A stretch of DNA of 64,000 nucleotides from NCBI RefSeq assembly GCF_014697355.1, contig NZ_JACJRQ010000001.1:434001-498000 (forward strand), in the 5' to 3' direction. Below, in pieces: positions 25,752 to 34,722 of the stretch (position 1 is its first letter; each line of letters begins with the position of its first letter). A model generated the notes under the pieces. That model saw only the letters and a program-made list of their open reading frames with translations, was not told where the DNA came from and ran no database searches. The DNA comes from Nostoc calcicola FACHB-3891 (lineage in GTDB: Bacteria > Cyanobacteriota > Cyanobacteriia > Cyanobacteriales > Nostocaceae). Made by a program: the position numbers and the translations under genes.

Positions 25752-26573
25752 ATGACAAATCATACAGAATTACTGCGATCGCGCTACGGTGAAATTCCCT
25801 TCAATTACGAAATTGACTGGAACGACTCTCTAGAAACACTAATATCTCACCGTTCAGTTCGGTCTTATCTATCCGATCCTCTACCACCAGGAACTCTAGA
25901 ATGGCTGGTTACAGCTGCTCAATCTGCGGCTAGTTCAGCTAATATGCAAACCTGGAGTGTGGTAGCAATTGAAGATCCAGAACGCAAAGCAGAATTATGC
26001 AAACTGGCTAATAACCAAGTATGGATTAACCAGGCTCCTGTATTTTTGGTTTGGTTAGCAGATTTAGGTCGTCTGGCTCATATTGCTGACAGTCGCGGAC
26101 TACCTCATGTCGCTCTCGATTATATAGAACTGTTGGTTAAAGCAATAGTCGATGCTTCGGTAGCAGCGCAAAATGCGGTTGTTGCGGCTGAATCTGTTGG
26201 TTTGGGAACGGTATATATTGGTGCGATTCGCAAAAGTACGCAAGAAGTAGCCACATTACTAAATTTGCCACCTTTTGTATTTCCGATATTTGGGTTGTGT
26301 GTGGGTTATCCCAGCCCTGAGGTACAAGCTGCAATTAAGCCGCGTTTACCGCAGCCAGCAGTGTTTCATCGTGAAACTTATAATTTAGCAGAGCAAGATG
26401 AAGCGATCGCTCGCTACAACGACATCATGAAAGAATTCTATACCGAACAGAAGATGAATGTCGCTGTTGATTGGTCGCAGCACTCAGCCGAGCGCATCGC
26501 AACTTTAGACTATTTAAAAGGATGCAAGTACTTGCGTGAAACTCTCAACAACTTCGGCTTCAAGTTGCTGTAA
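25752..26573 (+). CDS. NfsA-type nitroreductase family protein, FMN-dependent (273 aa)
   Basis: An oxygen-insensitive NAD(P)H nitroreductase/FMN reductase. The FMN-binding start is HRSVRSYLSDPLPPGTLEWL, then SSANMQTWSVVAIEDPE. GLGTVYIGAIRKSTQEV and FGLCVGYPSPE are NfsA-like. ATG 25752 (MTNHTELL) is preferred to an upstream in-frame start. It follows the 2OG oxygenase gene. The natural substrate is unknown; vanadate or ferric complexes are conceivable in this island but not shown. Confidence 0.82.
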   Translation: MTNHTELLRSRYGEIPFNYEIDWNDSLETLISHRSVRSYLSDPLPPGTLEWLVTAAQSAASSANMQTWSVVAIEDPERKAELCKLANNQVWINQAPVFLVWLADLGRLAHIADSRGLPHVALDYIELLVKAIVDASVAAQNAVVAAESVGLGTVYIGAIRKSTQEVATLLNLPPFVFPIFGLCVGYPSPEVQAAIKPRLPQPAVFHRETYNLAEQDEAIARYNDIMKEFYTEQKMNVAVDWSQHSAERIATLDYLKGCKYLRETLNNFGFKLL

Positions 26574-26809
26574 AAGAAAGTGAGAGTTTTGGATTTTAGA
26601 TTCAATTGTGGGGAATTGAGGGGTTGGAGTTTAAACGCAGAGGTACGCAAAGGTAGGCGCAAAGGTACGCAGAGAATTCCTCAAGTTCTCCAAAAAATTG
26701 CTTGACGTTACCTGTATGTAAGTCCTATTTCAATTGAAAATCTAAAATCCAAAATTGAGTTCGATAAGAATGCAAAATTAACCCGCAAAAATCAAAGTAA
26801 CTGAGAACT
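26574..26809. other. intergenic with dispersed repeat
   Basis: Contains an AACGCAGAGGTACGCAAAGG-type repeat (26630-26675) and a short TCTAAAATCCAAAATTG unit. No gene seen. Confidence 0.4.
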
Positions 26810-27037
26810 ATGAATAGCTTGTCTACCAAGGATTTAAACAGACTCCGCTCTCAAAGCAAAATAATTCTTAATCGAGTGGAGATTTTCATCGAAACTTACT
26901 TATCGGAAACCTCACTTGATGAGGATATGATTAATCAAACCTTGGAAGAGATTCTTAAGGCTGCGAATACGTTAACGACGGCAGTATCGAAGATGAAAAC
27001 TGTTCAAACCGTACATAACCTCAACGGTTCAAAATAG
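26810..27037 (+). CDS. hypothetical small protein (75 aa)
   Basis: MNSLSTKDLNRLRSQSKIIL then helical, charged sequence (VEIFIETYLSETSLDEDMIN) and a Thr/Lys-rich end. Predominantly alpha-helical, no membrane segment. No family recognised. It is followed by a strong stem-loop, consistent with a short independent transcript. Confidence 0.5.
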   Translation: MNSLSTKDLNRLRSQSKIILNRVEIFIETYLSETSLDEDMINQTLEEILKAANTLTTAVSKMKTVQTVHNLNGSK

Positions 27038-27108
27038 TTTAATAGAATAGTACTGAATGGAAACCTATAACTGAAATTATAGGGATTTAATACAGTACTG
27101 AATTCTGA

Positions 27109-27140
27109 GTGCTGAGTAATCGATACTAGATACTCAGCAC
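27109..27140 (+). terminator. stem-loop after the 75-aa gene
   Basis: GTGCTGAGTA and TACTCAGCAC form a perfect 10-bp stem with a 12-nt loop, followed by TATTTT. Probably a terminator for the upstream gene; it ends 10 bp before the next ATG. Confidence 0.55.
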
Positions 27141-27150
27141 TATTTTGGTT

Positions 27151-27687
27151 ATGGAAATCAATGATTTTAGACTGTTAGGAAATACCATGCTACAAGGGCT
27201 AATTTCAAAATTAAGTAATTGGTTGCAAAGAAATAAAATTGTCAGGAATCTGGAGGTTTTTCAAGACTTTATCATCATTTCTCTGTGTCTTGGTTTATTT
27301 TGTGTGATGCTGATGCGACTGGGAGATATGTTCTTTTCCTTTTTGCATCCCTTAGATTTACGGCAAGTAACATCTGATATCTTGTTCATTTTAATTTTAG
27401 TGGAATTGTTCCGCCTGTTAATCGATCATCTACAACAACAGCGGACATCTGTGACCACAGCAGTGGAAATTACTATTGTCTCGGCTTTGAGAGAGGTAAT
27501 TTTACGCGGTGTTCTGGAAATCCCCCGCGATCAAATTTTGGGAATAGCTGTGTTTTTAGTAGTTTTAACAGCAATTATTGTGGCCTTACCTTGGATATCT
27601 CGTTTTGTTGAACAAACCAAAATTACTAATTCAGAAACGACAGAAAAAACACAATTATTGGCTGAAAATACTTTAGCTAGTGATTAA
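27151..27687 (+). CDS. PsiE-like phosphate-starvation-inducible family membrane protein (178 aa)
   Basis: A small integral membrane protein with about four helices: about residues 37-60, 73-90, 100-125 (amphipathic) and 127-150. The pattern DILFILILVELFRLLIDHLQ followed by TAVEITIVSALREVILRGVL is characteristic of the PsiE/DUF family. Function unknown. It ends where regulatory box copy B begins, so it lies just upstream of the oxidase operon. Confidence 0.7.
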   Translation: MEINDFRLLGNTMLQGLISKLSNWLQRNKIVRNLEVFQDFIIISLCLGLFCVMLMRLGDMFFSFLHPLDLRQVTSDILFILILVELFRLLIDHLQQQRTSVTTAVEITIVSALREVILRGVLEIPRDQILGIAVFLVVLTAIIVALPWISRFVEQTKITNSETTEKTQLLAENTLASD

Positions 27688-27772
27688 TTGTAACTGCAAA
27701 TACTGTTTGAAAATAATTTGGCGATCGCAAGTAATTTTGCCAGATGTATGATATTCTTTAAATATGGAGAAT
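27684..27772 (+). promoter_or_regulatory. shared 85-bp regulatory box, copy B (upstream of the oxidase operon)
   Basis: TAATTGTAACTGCAAATACT, then GCAAGTAATTTTGCCAG-A-TGTATGATATTCTTT and AATATGGAGAAT. Same blocks and spacing as copy A near vnfH, over about 88 bp. It lies about 480 bp before the first DUF2231 gene; the rest of 27773-28248 has no gene. Confidence 0.7.
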
Positions 27773-28248
27773 AAAAAGTACAAAACTCTTCACGAAAAGT
27801 AAAGTACGCTCCAAAACCAGCAACTCTCATTATCATATTGAGCTATGCAAAATATCGCTTAAAGATATAGTCTTCCTATCTTGCTAGCTCATAAACATAA
27901 CATTGAATCAGTTAAATACCTTCAATTTTGTTGAAGTCATTAGATTACAAGATATTAGTGATATCTAATATCCTGATATTTCTATTTAATACCTAATTTG
28001 ACTTCACTTATTCGTCGGTATTTACTAACTCAGCAAAACTTTTTTCGGTAACTTGCAATTCTACATTCATTCCAAGGAGCTTTTGTCTATCAGTGTCAAG
28101 CTCCTCTGTGAAAGAATTTATCTAATTAGTATTGCTGTGTTATCTAGAAAAAATTATTAAATGCAACCTAATTTTTTGGAGAAACTAAAATACTGTGAAG
28201 TCTTGATTATTAGCTGCTAAACACTAACTAACACATGAGTAGAATACC

Positions 28249-28743
28249 ATGCTTGAGAATCTTCTGAACAGTCATAATTTACCGTATCCCGATACAATAC
28301 ATCCCATCATTGTCCATTTTGTGATTGCAATGGTGTTGTTTGCCTTTCTGTGTGATGTTATTGGATACTTTACCAGTAACTACCGTCTTTTTGAGGTGAG
28401 TTGGTGGAATATGTTTTTCGCTACAATTTCCATCTTCATCGCTGTTGTTTTTGGTCAACTTGAAGCAGGTTTAGCACAACCTTATGATGCCGTTCAACCA
28501 GTTCTTAATTTACACACTCTCCTTGGCTGGTCGCTTTCAGGAATTCTGGCAGCAATTACAGCTTGGCGTTATGTAATTCATTGCCGCGCTCCAGAAAAGA
28601 TATCAGTTTATTACTTAGCAGCAGGTCTAGTTTTAACTGTTTTGATAGGCATACAGGTCTATTTCGGAGATGAATTGGTTTGGGTATATGGACTGCATAC
28701 TGTACCAGTTGTTGAAGCCATGAAGGAGGGCTTACTACATTGA
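28249..28743 (+). CDS. DUF2231 membrane protein (164 aa)
   Basis: Starts with a conserved HPIIVHFVIAMVLFAFLCDVI segment (His-Pro-x-x-x-His), which in this family is thought to lie near a heme or metal. About four transmembrane helices follow, with WWNMFFATISIF and LHTLLGWSLSGIL. It overlaps the next DUF2231 gene by 4 bp. Such pairs often precede heterocyst terminal oxidase operons, where they may take part in electron transfer or oxygen sensing; that role is inferred. Confidence 0.78.
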   Translation: MLENLLNSHNLPYPDTIHPIIVHFVIAMVLFAFLCDVIGYFTSNYRLFEVSWWNMFFATISIFIAVVFGQLEAGLAQPYDAVQPVLNLHTLLGWSLSGILAAITAWRYVIHCRAPEKISVYYLAAGLVLTVLIGIQVYFGDELVWVYGLHTVPVVEAMKEGLLH

Positions 28744-29345
28744 ATCCTGAAGTTATTGACCAATTTAAAACTCATTTGGGAGCAAATGGATTACCCTACC
28801 CTATACCCATTCACCCAAATCTAGTTCATCTGACTCTAGCTTTGTTCATCCTTGGCATTACCTTTGATTTTATTGGTGTGCTGTTCCCCATACAAAAACC
28901 AGTCTTTAAGTTTTTAGTAGTTCCAGCTAATCGCTCTAGCTTTTTTGAAGCTGGTTGGTATAACATGCTAGGCTCGGCACTCATCACATTGTTTACAGTG
29001 GCAGCAGGTTTTTACGAAATGATGTTGGCACAGCCATTTTCTGAGGTAAAAAGTGCCTGGGGATTGTCAGCGATAGAAACAATGCTTTGGCATGGTGTAG
29101 GTGGTGTTTTTCTTCTAGGGTTAATTGTTGGCATGGCTATTTGGAGAGGATTCCAACGCTATATTTGGGAACGGGATGACGGTCAACAGGTCCAGTGGAG
29201 TTACTTACTTTCTGGGTTGTTCATCATATTCATCATGTTCGTTCACGGCACGTTAGGGGCGCACCTAGCTGCTGAGTTTGGAGTTCACAATACTGCTGAT
29301 ATGTTGTTGCGCTTAGGCAAAGATCCCAATTTACTACTGAGGTAA
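28740..29345 (+). CDS. DUF2231 membrane protein (201 aa)
   Basis: Paralogue of the upstream gene, starting at TTG 28740 within the 4-bp overlap. It has PIPIHPNLVHLTLALFILGI, the matching His-containing first helix, and GWYNMLGSALITLF, then LWHGVGGVFLLGL. Four to five helices. The two proteins likely form a complex in the membrane and are co-transcribed with ctaC-ctaD-ctaE. Confidence 0.78.
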   Translation: MNPEVIDQFKTHLGANGLPYPIPIHPNLVHLTLALFILGITFDFIGVLFPIQKPVFKFLVVPANRSSFFEAGWYNMLGSALITLFTVAAGFYEMMLAQPFSEVKSAWGLSAIETMLWHGVGGVFLLGLIVGMAIWRGFQRYIWERDDGQQVQWSYLLSGLFIIFIMFVHGTLGAHLAAEFGVHNTADMLLRLGKDPNLLLR

Positions 29346-29428
29346 CTGATGTTTGTCCTTCGTCATTCGTCCTTCGTTCTTTGTAAATAACTAATGACCA
29401 ATGATCAATGACTAATGACCAATGACCA
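29346..29428. repeat. STRR-type array (CAATGAC / AATGACC units)
   Basis: Units of TCGTCATTCGTCCTTCG and CTAATGACCAATGAC fill the spacer before ctaC and run into its start, so the ATGs at 29429, 29435 and 29441 lie in or next to repeat DNA and no ribosome binding site is left. Confidence 0.7.
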
Positions 29429-30373
29429 ATGACTATGACTATGAAAATCCGAAATATTTTGATGTTTGGTGTAATTGCGATCGCCTTAACTGCTGTTAGT
29501 CTTTGGATAGGAGAGTGGGCCTATTCTTGGCTACCTCCTCAAGCCGCAGCAGAATCGCAACTCGTCGATAAGTTGTTTAGTTTCTTAATTACGCTGGGAG
29601 CATTTATATTCATTGGAGTTACAGGAACGCTCATTTACTCAGCGATTTTCCATCGGGTAGAGAAGTACGATACTAGCGACGGCCCTCCCATTGAAGGCAA
29701 TATCACACTAGAAATTGTCTGGACTGCAATTCCCGTACTACTAGTCTTTTGGATTGCCAGCTATAGCTACCAAATCTACGAGCAAATGGGGATTCAAGGC
29801 CCTATGGAAGCTATGCACATACATATTCCCATAGCAATGAAATCTGCTTCTGCTGCACCAGTAAAAGAGGACGCGGCGAAGGGGGTACAGACAGACGCGG
29901 GGAATCTGGTAGTTGAAGATATTGAAGTCGATGCTAAACAGTGGGCTTGGGTTTTCCGCTATCCGGAAACCGGAGTCACTAGTACTGAATTACATCTACC
30001 GGTCAATCATCGGATTCGTTTAGCGTTGCATTCGGAAGATGTTCTCCACGGCTTTTATATTCCTGCTTTTCGAGTCAAGCAAGACATTATTCCCAATCAC
30101 AATCTTGACTTTGAATTCACCCCAATTCGTATCGGCAAATATCAATTGACCGATTCCGAATTTAGTGGCACTTACTTTGCAACCATGCAAGCAAATGTTG
30201 TTGTTCAGTCTTCTGAAGATTACCAAAAATGGCTAACAGAAGCAGCAAATCGCACCCCATCTACTGCTAATAATCAAGCGGCTTCTGAATATGTCCAAGA
30301 ATCAAAAGGATTAATCAAAAACTGGGCTACTGTAGCACCTGCAAAAGCCCCGGTAGTCAATTACAGCAATTAG
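29429..30373 (+). CDS. ctaC: cytochrome oxidase subunit II without Cu-A ligands (ARTO type, 310-314 aa)
   Basis: Two transmembrane helices (about residues 10-30 and 47-70), then a periplasmic or lumenal cupredoxin domain. The first copper His region is kept in SEDVLHGFYIPAF. The loop that should read C-x-x-x-C-x-x-x-H-x-x-M is TDSEFSGTYFATM, so both cysteines and the second His are lost. This matches the alternative respiratory terminal oxidase of cyanobacteria, which probably oxidises quinol or another donor rather than cytochrome c. Three possible starts lie in the repeat; MKIRNIL at 29441 is the cleanest. First oxidase gene of a ctaC-D-E operon. Confidence 0.9.
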   Translation: MTMTMKIRNILMFGVIAIALTAVSLWIGEWAYSWLPPQAAAESQLVDKLFSFLITLGAFIFIGVTGTLIYSAIFHRVEKYDTSDGPPIEGNITLEIVWTAIPVLLVFWIASYSYQIYEQMGIQGPMEAMHIHIPIAMKSASAAPVKEDAAKGVQTDAGNLVVEDIEVDAKQWAWVFRYPETGVTSTELHLPVNHRIRLALHSEDVLHGFYIPAFRVKQDIIPNHNLDFEFTPIRIGKYQLTDSEFSGTYFATMQANVVVQSSEDYQKWLTEAANRTPSTANNQAASEYVQESKGLIKNWATVAPAKAPVVNYSN

Positions 30374-30462
30374 TCATTGGTCATTAGTCATTGGCAAATG
30401 ACAAAGGACAAATGACAAAGGACAAATGACAAAGAACAAAGGAAAAAAGACAAATGACAAAT
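30374..30462. repeat. STRR2-type array (TTGTCAT / ATGACAA units)
   Basis: Units of GTCATTGGTCATTAGTCATT and AAATGACAAAGGACAAATGAC fill the ctaC-ctaD spacer and include the ctaD start codon itself (ATGACAAAT at 30454). This is the heptanucleotide repeat class described in filamentous cyanobacteria. Confidence 0.75.
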
Positions 30463-32109
30463 ATTCCAGTCCAAGACATTAAAATTAGAAGCCAAATACC
30501 TGACTACGAACCTACAACAGACTGGAAGCGATACTTTAGCTTTAGCACAGACCACAAAGTTATCGGTATTCAATACATTGTTACTGCTTTCATTCTCTTT
30601 TTAGTCGGTGGCATATTTGCAATGGTCATTCGTGGGGAATTAATTACTCCAGAATCAGACCTCGTTGACCGCAGTGTTTATAATGCAATGTTCACTATGC
30701 ATGGCACTGTGATGCTATTTGGGTGGACATTTCCTATATTGACGGGTTTTGCTAACTATCTTGTACCTCTGATGATTGGGGCGCGAGATATGGCGTTTCC
30801 CAGACTTAATGCTGTTGCCTTTTGGATGATACCGATCGCTGCTATCCTACTTATGGCCAGTTTCTTTGTACCTGGCGGGCCAGCCCAAGCAGGTTGGTGG
30901 TCATACCCTCCCGTCAGTCTGCAAAATCCGACGGGAAACTTAATTAATGGCCAAGTAATCTGGCTTCTGGCAGTAGCAGTATCAGGGGTTTCTTCAATCA
31001 TGGGGGCAATTAACTTTGTCACTACGATTGTGATGATGCGGGCACCTGGGATGACATTCTTCCGTATGCCCATCTTTGTTTGGAATGTATTTAGCGCCCA
31101 GCTGATCCAACTCTTTGGGCTACCTGTGTTAACCGCAGGTGCAGTTATGCTTCTACTCGATTTAACAGTTGGAACTAGCTTTTTTAATCCTGCCAAAGGA
31201 GGCGACCCAGTTCTATTTCAGCACTTTTTCTGGTTCTACTCACACCCTGCTGTTTATGTAATTATTCTGCCAGTTTTCGGAGTGTTTTCAGAGATATTTC
31301 CTGCTTTTGCCCGCAAACCTCTATTTGGCTATAAGATTGTTGCTATCTCATCACTCCTGATTGCTGGAGTCAGCGGTATAGTCTGGGTACACCATCTATA
31401 CGTCAGTGGTACTTCAGGCTGGATGCGGATGTTTTTTATGCTCACAACAATGTTTGTATCTGTCCCCACCGGCATTAAGGTGTTTGCTTGGACTGCAACT
31501 ATTTGGGGCGGCAAGTTACGATTTGATACACCAATGCTGTTTGCGTTTGGTGCATTAATATTGTTTGTGTTTGCAGGTATTACTGGTATCACCCTTTCCT
31601 CTGTTCCTATTGATGTCCATGTCAATAATACATACTATGTGGTGGGTCACTTCCACTATGTTCTGTATGGCACGGTGACAATGGGGATGTTTGCTGCGAT
31701 TTACTTCTGGTTCCCCAAGATGACTGGACGTATGTACTACGAAGGCTTGGGCAAATTGCACTTCTGGCTGGCGTTCATTGGTATTAATCTCAACTTCTTC
31801 CCGATGCACCCACTAGGACTGCAAGGAATGTTGCGTCGAGTTTCTTCTTATGCCCCAGAGTATGAGTTTTGGAATATTATCGCCAGTATTGGCGGATTTT
31901 TGTTAGGTGTTTCGACTTTGCCTTTCATTCTAAATGCGATCGCTTCTTGGGTACATGGCCCGCAAGCACCGAAGAATCCTTGGCGAGCAATTGGACTGGA
32001 GTGGCTAGTTACTTCACCACCTCCTGTAGAGAATTTTGAGGAAATTCCAGTTGTTGTGGGTGAACCCTATGGATATGGGAAGTCTGAACCGTTGGTAGCT
32101 GAGCATTAG
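30454..32109 (+). CDS. ctaD: cytochrome/quinol oxidase subunit I, A2-type (551 aa)
   Basis: Twelve-helix heme-copper oxidase core. Low-spin heme His in NAMFTMHGTVMLF, D-channel Asp in IGARDMAFPRLNA, and Cu-B site HFFWFYSHPAVYVIILP plus VHHLYVSG. The His pair in VGHFHYVLYG binds the two hemes. The usual Glu of helix VI (HPEVY) is Ala here, preceded by Tyr-Ser; the YSHP motif is the A2-type replacement for that Glu. Pairs with a Cu-A-less subunit II. Probably a heterocyst oxidase that lowers oxygen for nitrogenase, by analogy with cox2/cox3 of Anabaena. Confidence 0.93.
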   Translation: MTNIPVQDIKIRSQIPDYEPTTDWKRYFSFSTDHKVIGIQYIVTAFILFLVGGIFAMVIRGELITPESDLVDRSVYNAMFTMHGTVMLFGWTFPILTGFANYLVPLMIGARDMAFPRLNAVAFWMIPIAAILLMASFFVPGGPAQAGWWSYPPVSLQNPTGNLINGQVIWLLAVAVSGVSSIMGAINFVTTIVMMRAPGMTFFRMPIFVWNVFSAQLIQLFGLPVLTAGAVMLLLDLTVGTSFFNPAKGGDPVLFQHFFWFYSHPAVYVIILPVFGVFSEIFPAFARKPLFGYKIVAISSLLIAGVSGIVWVHHLYVSGTSGWMRMFFMLTTMFVSVPTGIKVFAWTATIWGGKLRFDTPMLFAFGALILFVFAGITGITLSSVPIDVHVNNTYYVVGHFHYVLYGTVTMGMFAAIYFWFPKMTGRMYYEGLGKLHFWLAFIGINLNFFPMHPLGLQGMLRRVSSYAPEYEFWNIIASIGGFLLGVSTLPFILNAIASWVHGPQAPKNPWRAIGLEWLVTSPPPVENFEEIPVVVGEPYGYGKSEPLVAEH

Positions 32110-32245
32110 TTTTAACGCAAAGGTTCGCAGAGGTTCACGCAGAGGAACGCAGAGAGAGTTTGAGATGAGTTTTAGGCGAAGACTTGCACTCTTCTTTGCG
32201 ACTTTGCGCCTTTGCGTGAGACAAATACATAGGAGTATTCAAACA

Positions 32246-32833
32246 ATGGACAGTTCAATCGTTTCAAAACAATCCGAGCATACTCATGATGAACAACGCA
32301 GCAAGATGTTCGGCTTGATTGTGTTCTTGCTTTCGGAGACTTTCATTTTCCTTGGTTTTTTCACAGCGTATATCGTCTACAAAACAACAGTTCCCGATTG
32401 GTTACCTGCTGGTGTTTCTGAGTTGGAAGTTAGAGATCCGGCGATTAATACCCTATTTCTTGTTTCCAGTAGCTTTGTCATTTATTTGGCAGAACAAGCT
32501 CTTGCACGCCACAATTTGACAGAATTTCGTCTGTTTTTAATGCTAACCATCGCAATGGGAAGTTACTTTTTACTCGGACAAGCTATTGAGTGGAGCCACC
32601 TTTCTTTTGGCTTTACTACAGGAGTTTTTGGTGGGATATTTTACTTACTGACGGGCTTCCACGCTTTGCACGTTCTCATTGGCATTTTGTTGCAAATACT
32701 TGTTTTGGGTCGCTCTTTCATTCCTGGTAACTATGACACAGGTCATTTTGGTGTCAATGCTACTTCTATTTTCTGGCACTTTGTTGATGTCATTTGGATT
32801 GGTTTGTTTGTCCTGATTTATATCTGGCAATGA
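32246..32833 (+). CDS. ctaE: cytochrome oxidase subunit III (195 aa)
   Basis: Five-helix type subunit III. The start at 32246 (MDSSIVSK) follows AGGAG (32231-32235); the frame extends upstream into repeat DNA, which is not part of the protein. Motifs: LLSETFIFLGFFTAYIVYKT (lipid-binding Glu), LLTGFHALHVLIG and the closing FWHFVDVIWIGLFVLIYI. Last gene of the oxidase operon. Confidence 0.92.
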   Translation: MDSSIVSKQSEHTHDEQRSKMFGLIVFLLSETFIFLGFFTAYIVYKTTVPDWLPAGVSELEVRDPAINTLFLVSSSFVIYLAEQALARHNLTEFRLFLMLTIAMGSYFLLGQAIEWSHLSFGFTTGVFGGIFYLLTGFHALHVLIGILLQILVLGRSFIPGNYDTGHFGVNATSIFWHFVDVIWIGLFVLIYIWQ

Positions 32834-32923
32834 CACTGCATAGTCTGAAGTGTTGGGCTGTTGTAACTACACATCGATTAGCGGCGTTGCTGAATAGGGT
32901 ATGAAAATTAATGTTTTAAAAAT

Positions 32924-33178
32924 CTAAAATTTAGATTCTTTGCGCGGCAGTCGCTCATGGGGAGCCAGTGGGTTGGGCGGCTCTGCCGACTTGAAGCAAC
33001 TGGCGTGGAAACCCCCAAGACCGCGCTGCCTTGCCTTTGCGCCTTTGCGTGAAACAAAATTCATACTGCAATCAGCAACACCTGTTTCTGGATCTAACTC
33101 TTGTGTCTTGCCTGTACGATATTCAGCTCGACGAACAGAACTTCGGTGAATTGGTATCACTTTGACTACTTTCATCAT
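32924..33178 (-). CDS. possible small protein with a repeat-derived C-terminus (84 aa)
   Basis: The first 35 or so residues (MMKVVKVIPIHRSSVRRAEY, then RTGKTQELDPETG) look like real protein. The remainder (SRKGAKARQRGLGGFH...) is a translation of the TTTGCGCCTTTGCGTGAA dispersed repeat. Either a short gene with a replaced end or a remnant. Family not recognised. Confidence 0.35.
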   Translation of the reverse strand: MMKVVKVIPIHRSSVRRAEYRTGKTQELDPETGVADCSMNFVSRKGAKARQRGLGGFHASCFKSAEPPNPLAPHERLPRKESKF

Positions 33179-33275
33179 TTTTCAATTGTTCTAAATAAAC
33201 AGCAAAGAATATCGTAATTTTGCTAAATTCTTGTTAAGAAAAGTTACAACACTCTTAACACAAGGAAATATTTTT

Positions 33276-34721
33276 ATGGTAGTTTCGCTTGACAAGAATG
33301 TACCACATCAGGTTGTAATCATTGGTGGAGGCTTTGGTGGACTATATACAGCAAAGACTCTCAAGAAAGCGAATGTAAATGTTACTCTCATCGATAAACG
33401 TAACTTTCATTTATTTCAGCCGCTTTTATATCAAGTTGCGACAGGTACGTTATCACCTGCTGATATCTCCTCACCATTACGAGCTGTATTCAGGAAAAGC
33501 AAGAATACTCAAGTGTTCTTGGGAGAAGTAAATGATATCGATCCAGAAACCCAAGAAGTTATTCTGCGCGATCGAACAATACCCTACGACACATTAGTTG
33601 TTGCCACAGGTGCTAACCATTTCTATTACGGTCACGATAACTGGAGACCATTGGCTCCTGGCTTGAAAACTGTTGAAGATGCGGTAGAAATGCGTCGTCG
33701 GATATTTTCGGCATTTGAAGCAGCAGAAAAAGAAACCGATCCCGAACTACGTCGTGCTTGGTTGACTTTTGTGATTGTCGGTGGTGGCCCTACAGGTGTA
33801 GAATTAGCGGGTGCGATCGCAGAATTGGCACATAAAACTCTTAAAGAAGATTTCCGCAATATCGACACTTCAGAAACTAATATTTTGTTATTGCAAGGAG
33901 GCGATCGCATTCTCCCCCACATGGTACCAAAGTTATCAGAAGTAGGAAAAGTATCCTTGCAAAAGTTGGGTGTGGTAGTCAAAACAAACACTAGGGTGAC
34001 AAATATTGAAAATGATATCGTTAGTTTCAAGCAAGGCGATCTAGTTCAAGAAATTGGCTCAAAAACTATATTATGGGCAGCAGGTGTGAAAGGTTCCGCT
34101 ATGGGGCAAGTTTTAGCAAACCGCACAGGTGTAGAGTGCGATCGCTCTGGACGTGTGATTGTAGAACCAGACTTGACGATTAAGGGTTATAAAAACATCT
34201 TTGTCATCGGAGATTTAGGCAACTTCTCTCATCAAGATGGAAAACCCTTACCTGGTGTTGCACCCGTAGCCAAACAACAAGGAGAGTATGTAGCTAAACT
34301 CATTAAAAAACGCTTATCTGGTCAAAAGCTACCACAATTTCGTTACAATGACGTGGGTAGTTTGGCGATGATTGGCAAAAATTTAGCTGTTGTAGATTTA
34401 AGCTTCATCAAACTCCAAGGTTTCGTTGCTTGGATATTTTGGTTAGTCGTTCATATCTACTTCTTAATCGAGTTTGACACTAAATTACTAGTAGTATTTC
34501 AGTGGGCATGGAATTATATCACTCGTAGTCGTCGCTCTAGATTGATTACAGGTCGAGAAGCTTTGGAAGAAGCGAAAACTGTTAACAACAGCACTAATTT
34601 GGCAACTAAAATCGCTAACTCTCCCACTCAACCAACACCTCATTCAAAATTGCAATCTTACACTGGGGATATCGAGGCAGCAACTTCCTGGTTAACATCA
34701 CCAAAACTGAATCATCATTAA
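33276..34721 (+). CDS. ndh: type-2 NADH dehydrogenase (NDH-2, about 481 aa)
   Basis: Single-subunit flavoenzyme that oxidises NAD(P)H and reduces quinone without pumping protons. FAD motif VVIIGGGFGGLYTAKTL near the start, second Rossmann motif FVIVGGGPTGVELAGAIAEL at about 165-185, FAD-binding Asp in FVIGDLGNF and the quinone-side GVAPVAKQQGEYVAK. A C-terminal hydrophobic segment (AWIFWLVVHIYFLIEFD) anchors it to the membrane. ATG 33276 is preferred to the upstream TTG. Placed after the oxidase operon it would feed the quinol-type oxidase and raise respiration. Confidence 0.9.
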   Translation: MVVSLDKNVPHQVVIIGGGFGGLYTAKTLKKANVNVTLIDKRNFHLFQPLLYQVATGTLSPADISSPLRAVFRKSKNTQVFLGEVNDIDPETQEVILRDRTIPYDTLVVATGANHFYYGHDNWRPLAPGLKTVEDAVEMRRRIFSAFEAAEKETDPELRRAWLTFVIVGGGPTGVELAGAIAELAHKTLKEDFRNIDTSETNILLLQGGDRILPHMVPKLSEVGKVSLQKLGVVVKTNTRVTNIENDIVSFKQGDLVQEIGSKTILWAAGVKGSAMGQVLANRTGVECDRSGRVIVEPDLTIKGYKNIFVIGDLGNFSHQDGKPLPGVAPVAKQQGEYVAKLIKKRLSGQKLPQFRYNDVGSLAMIGKNLAVVDLSFIKLQGFVAWIFWLVVHIYFLIEFDTKLLVVFQWAWNYITRSRRSRLITGREALEEAKTVNNSTNLATKIANSPTQPTPHSKLQSYTGDIEAATSWLTSPKLNHH

Positions 34722-34722
34722 G

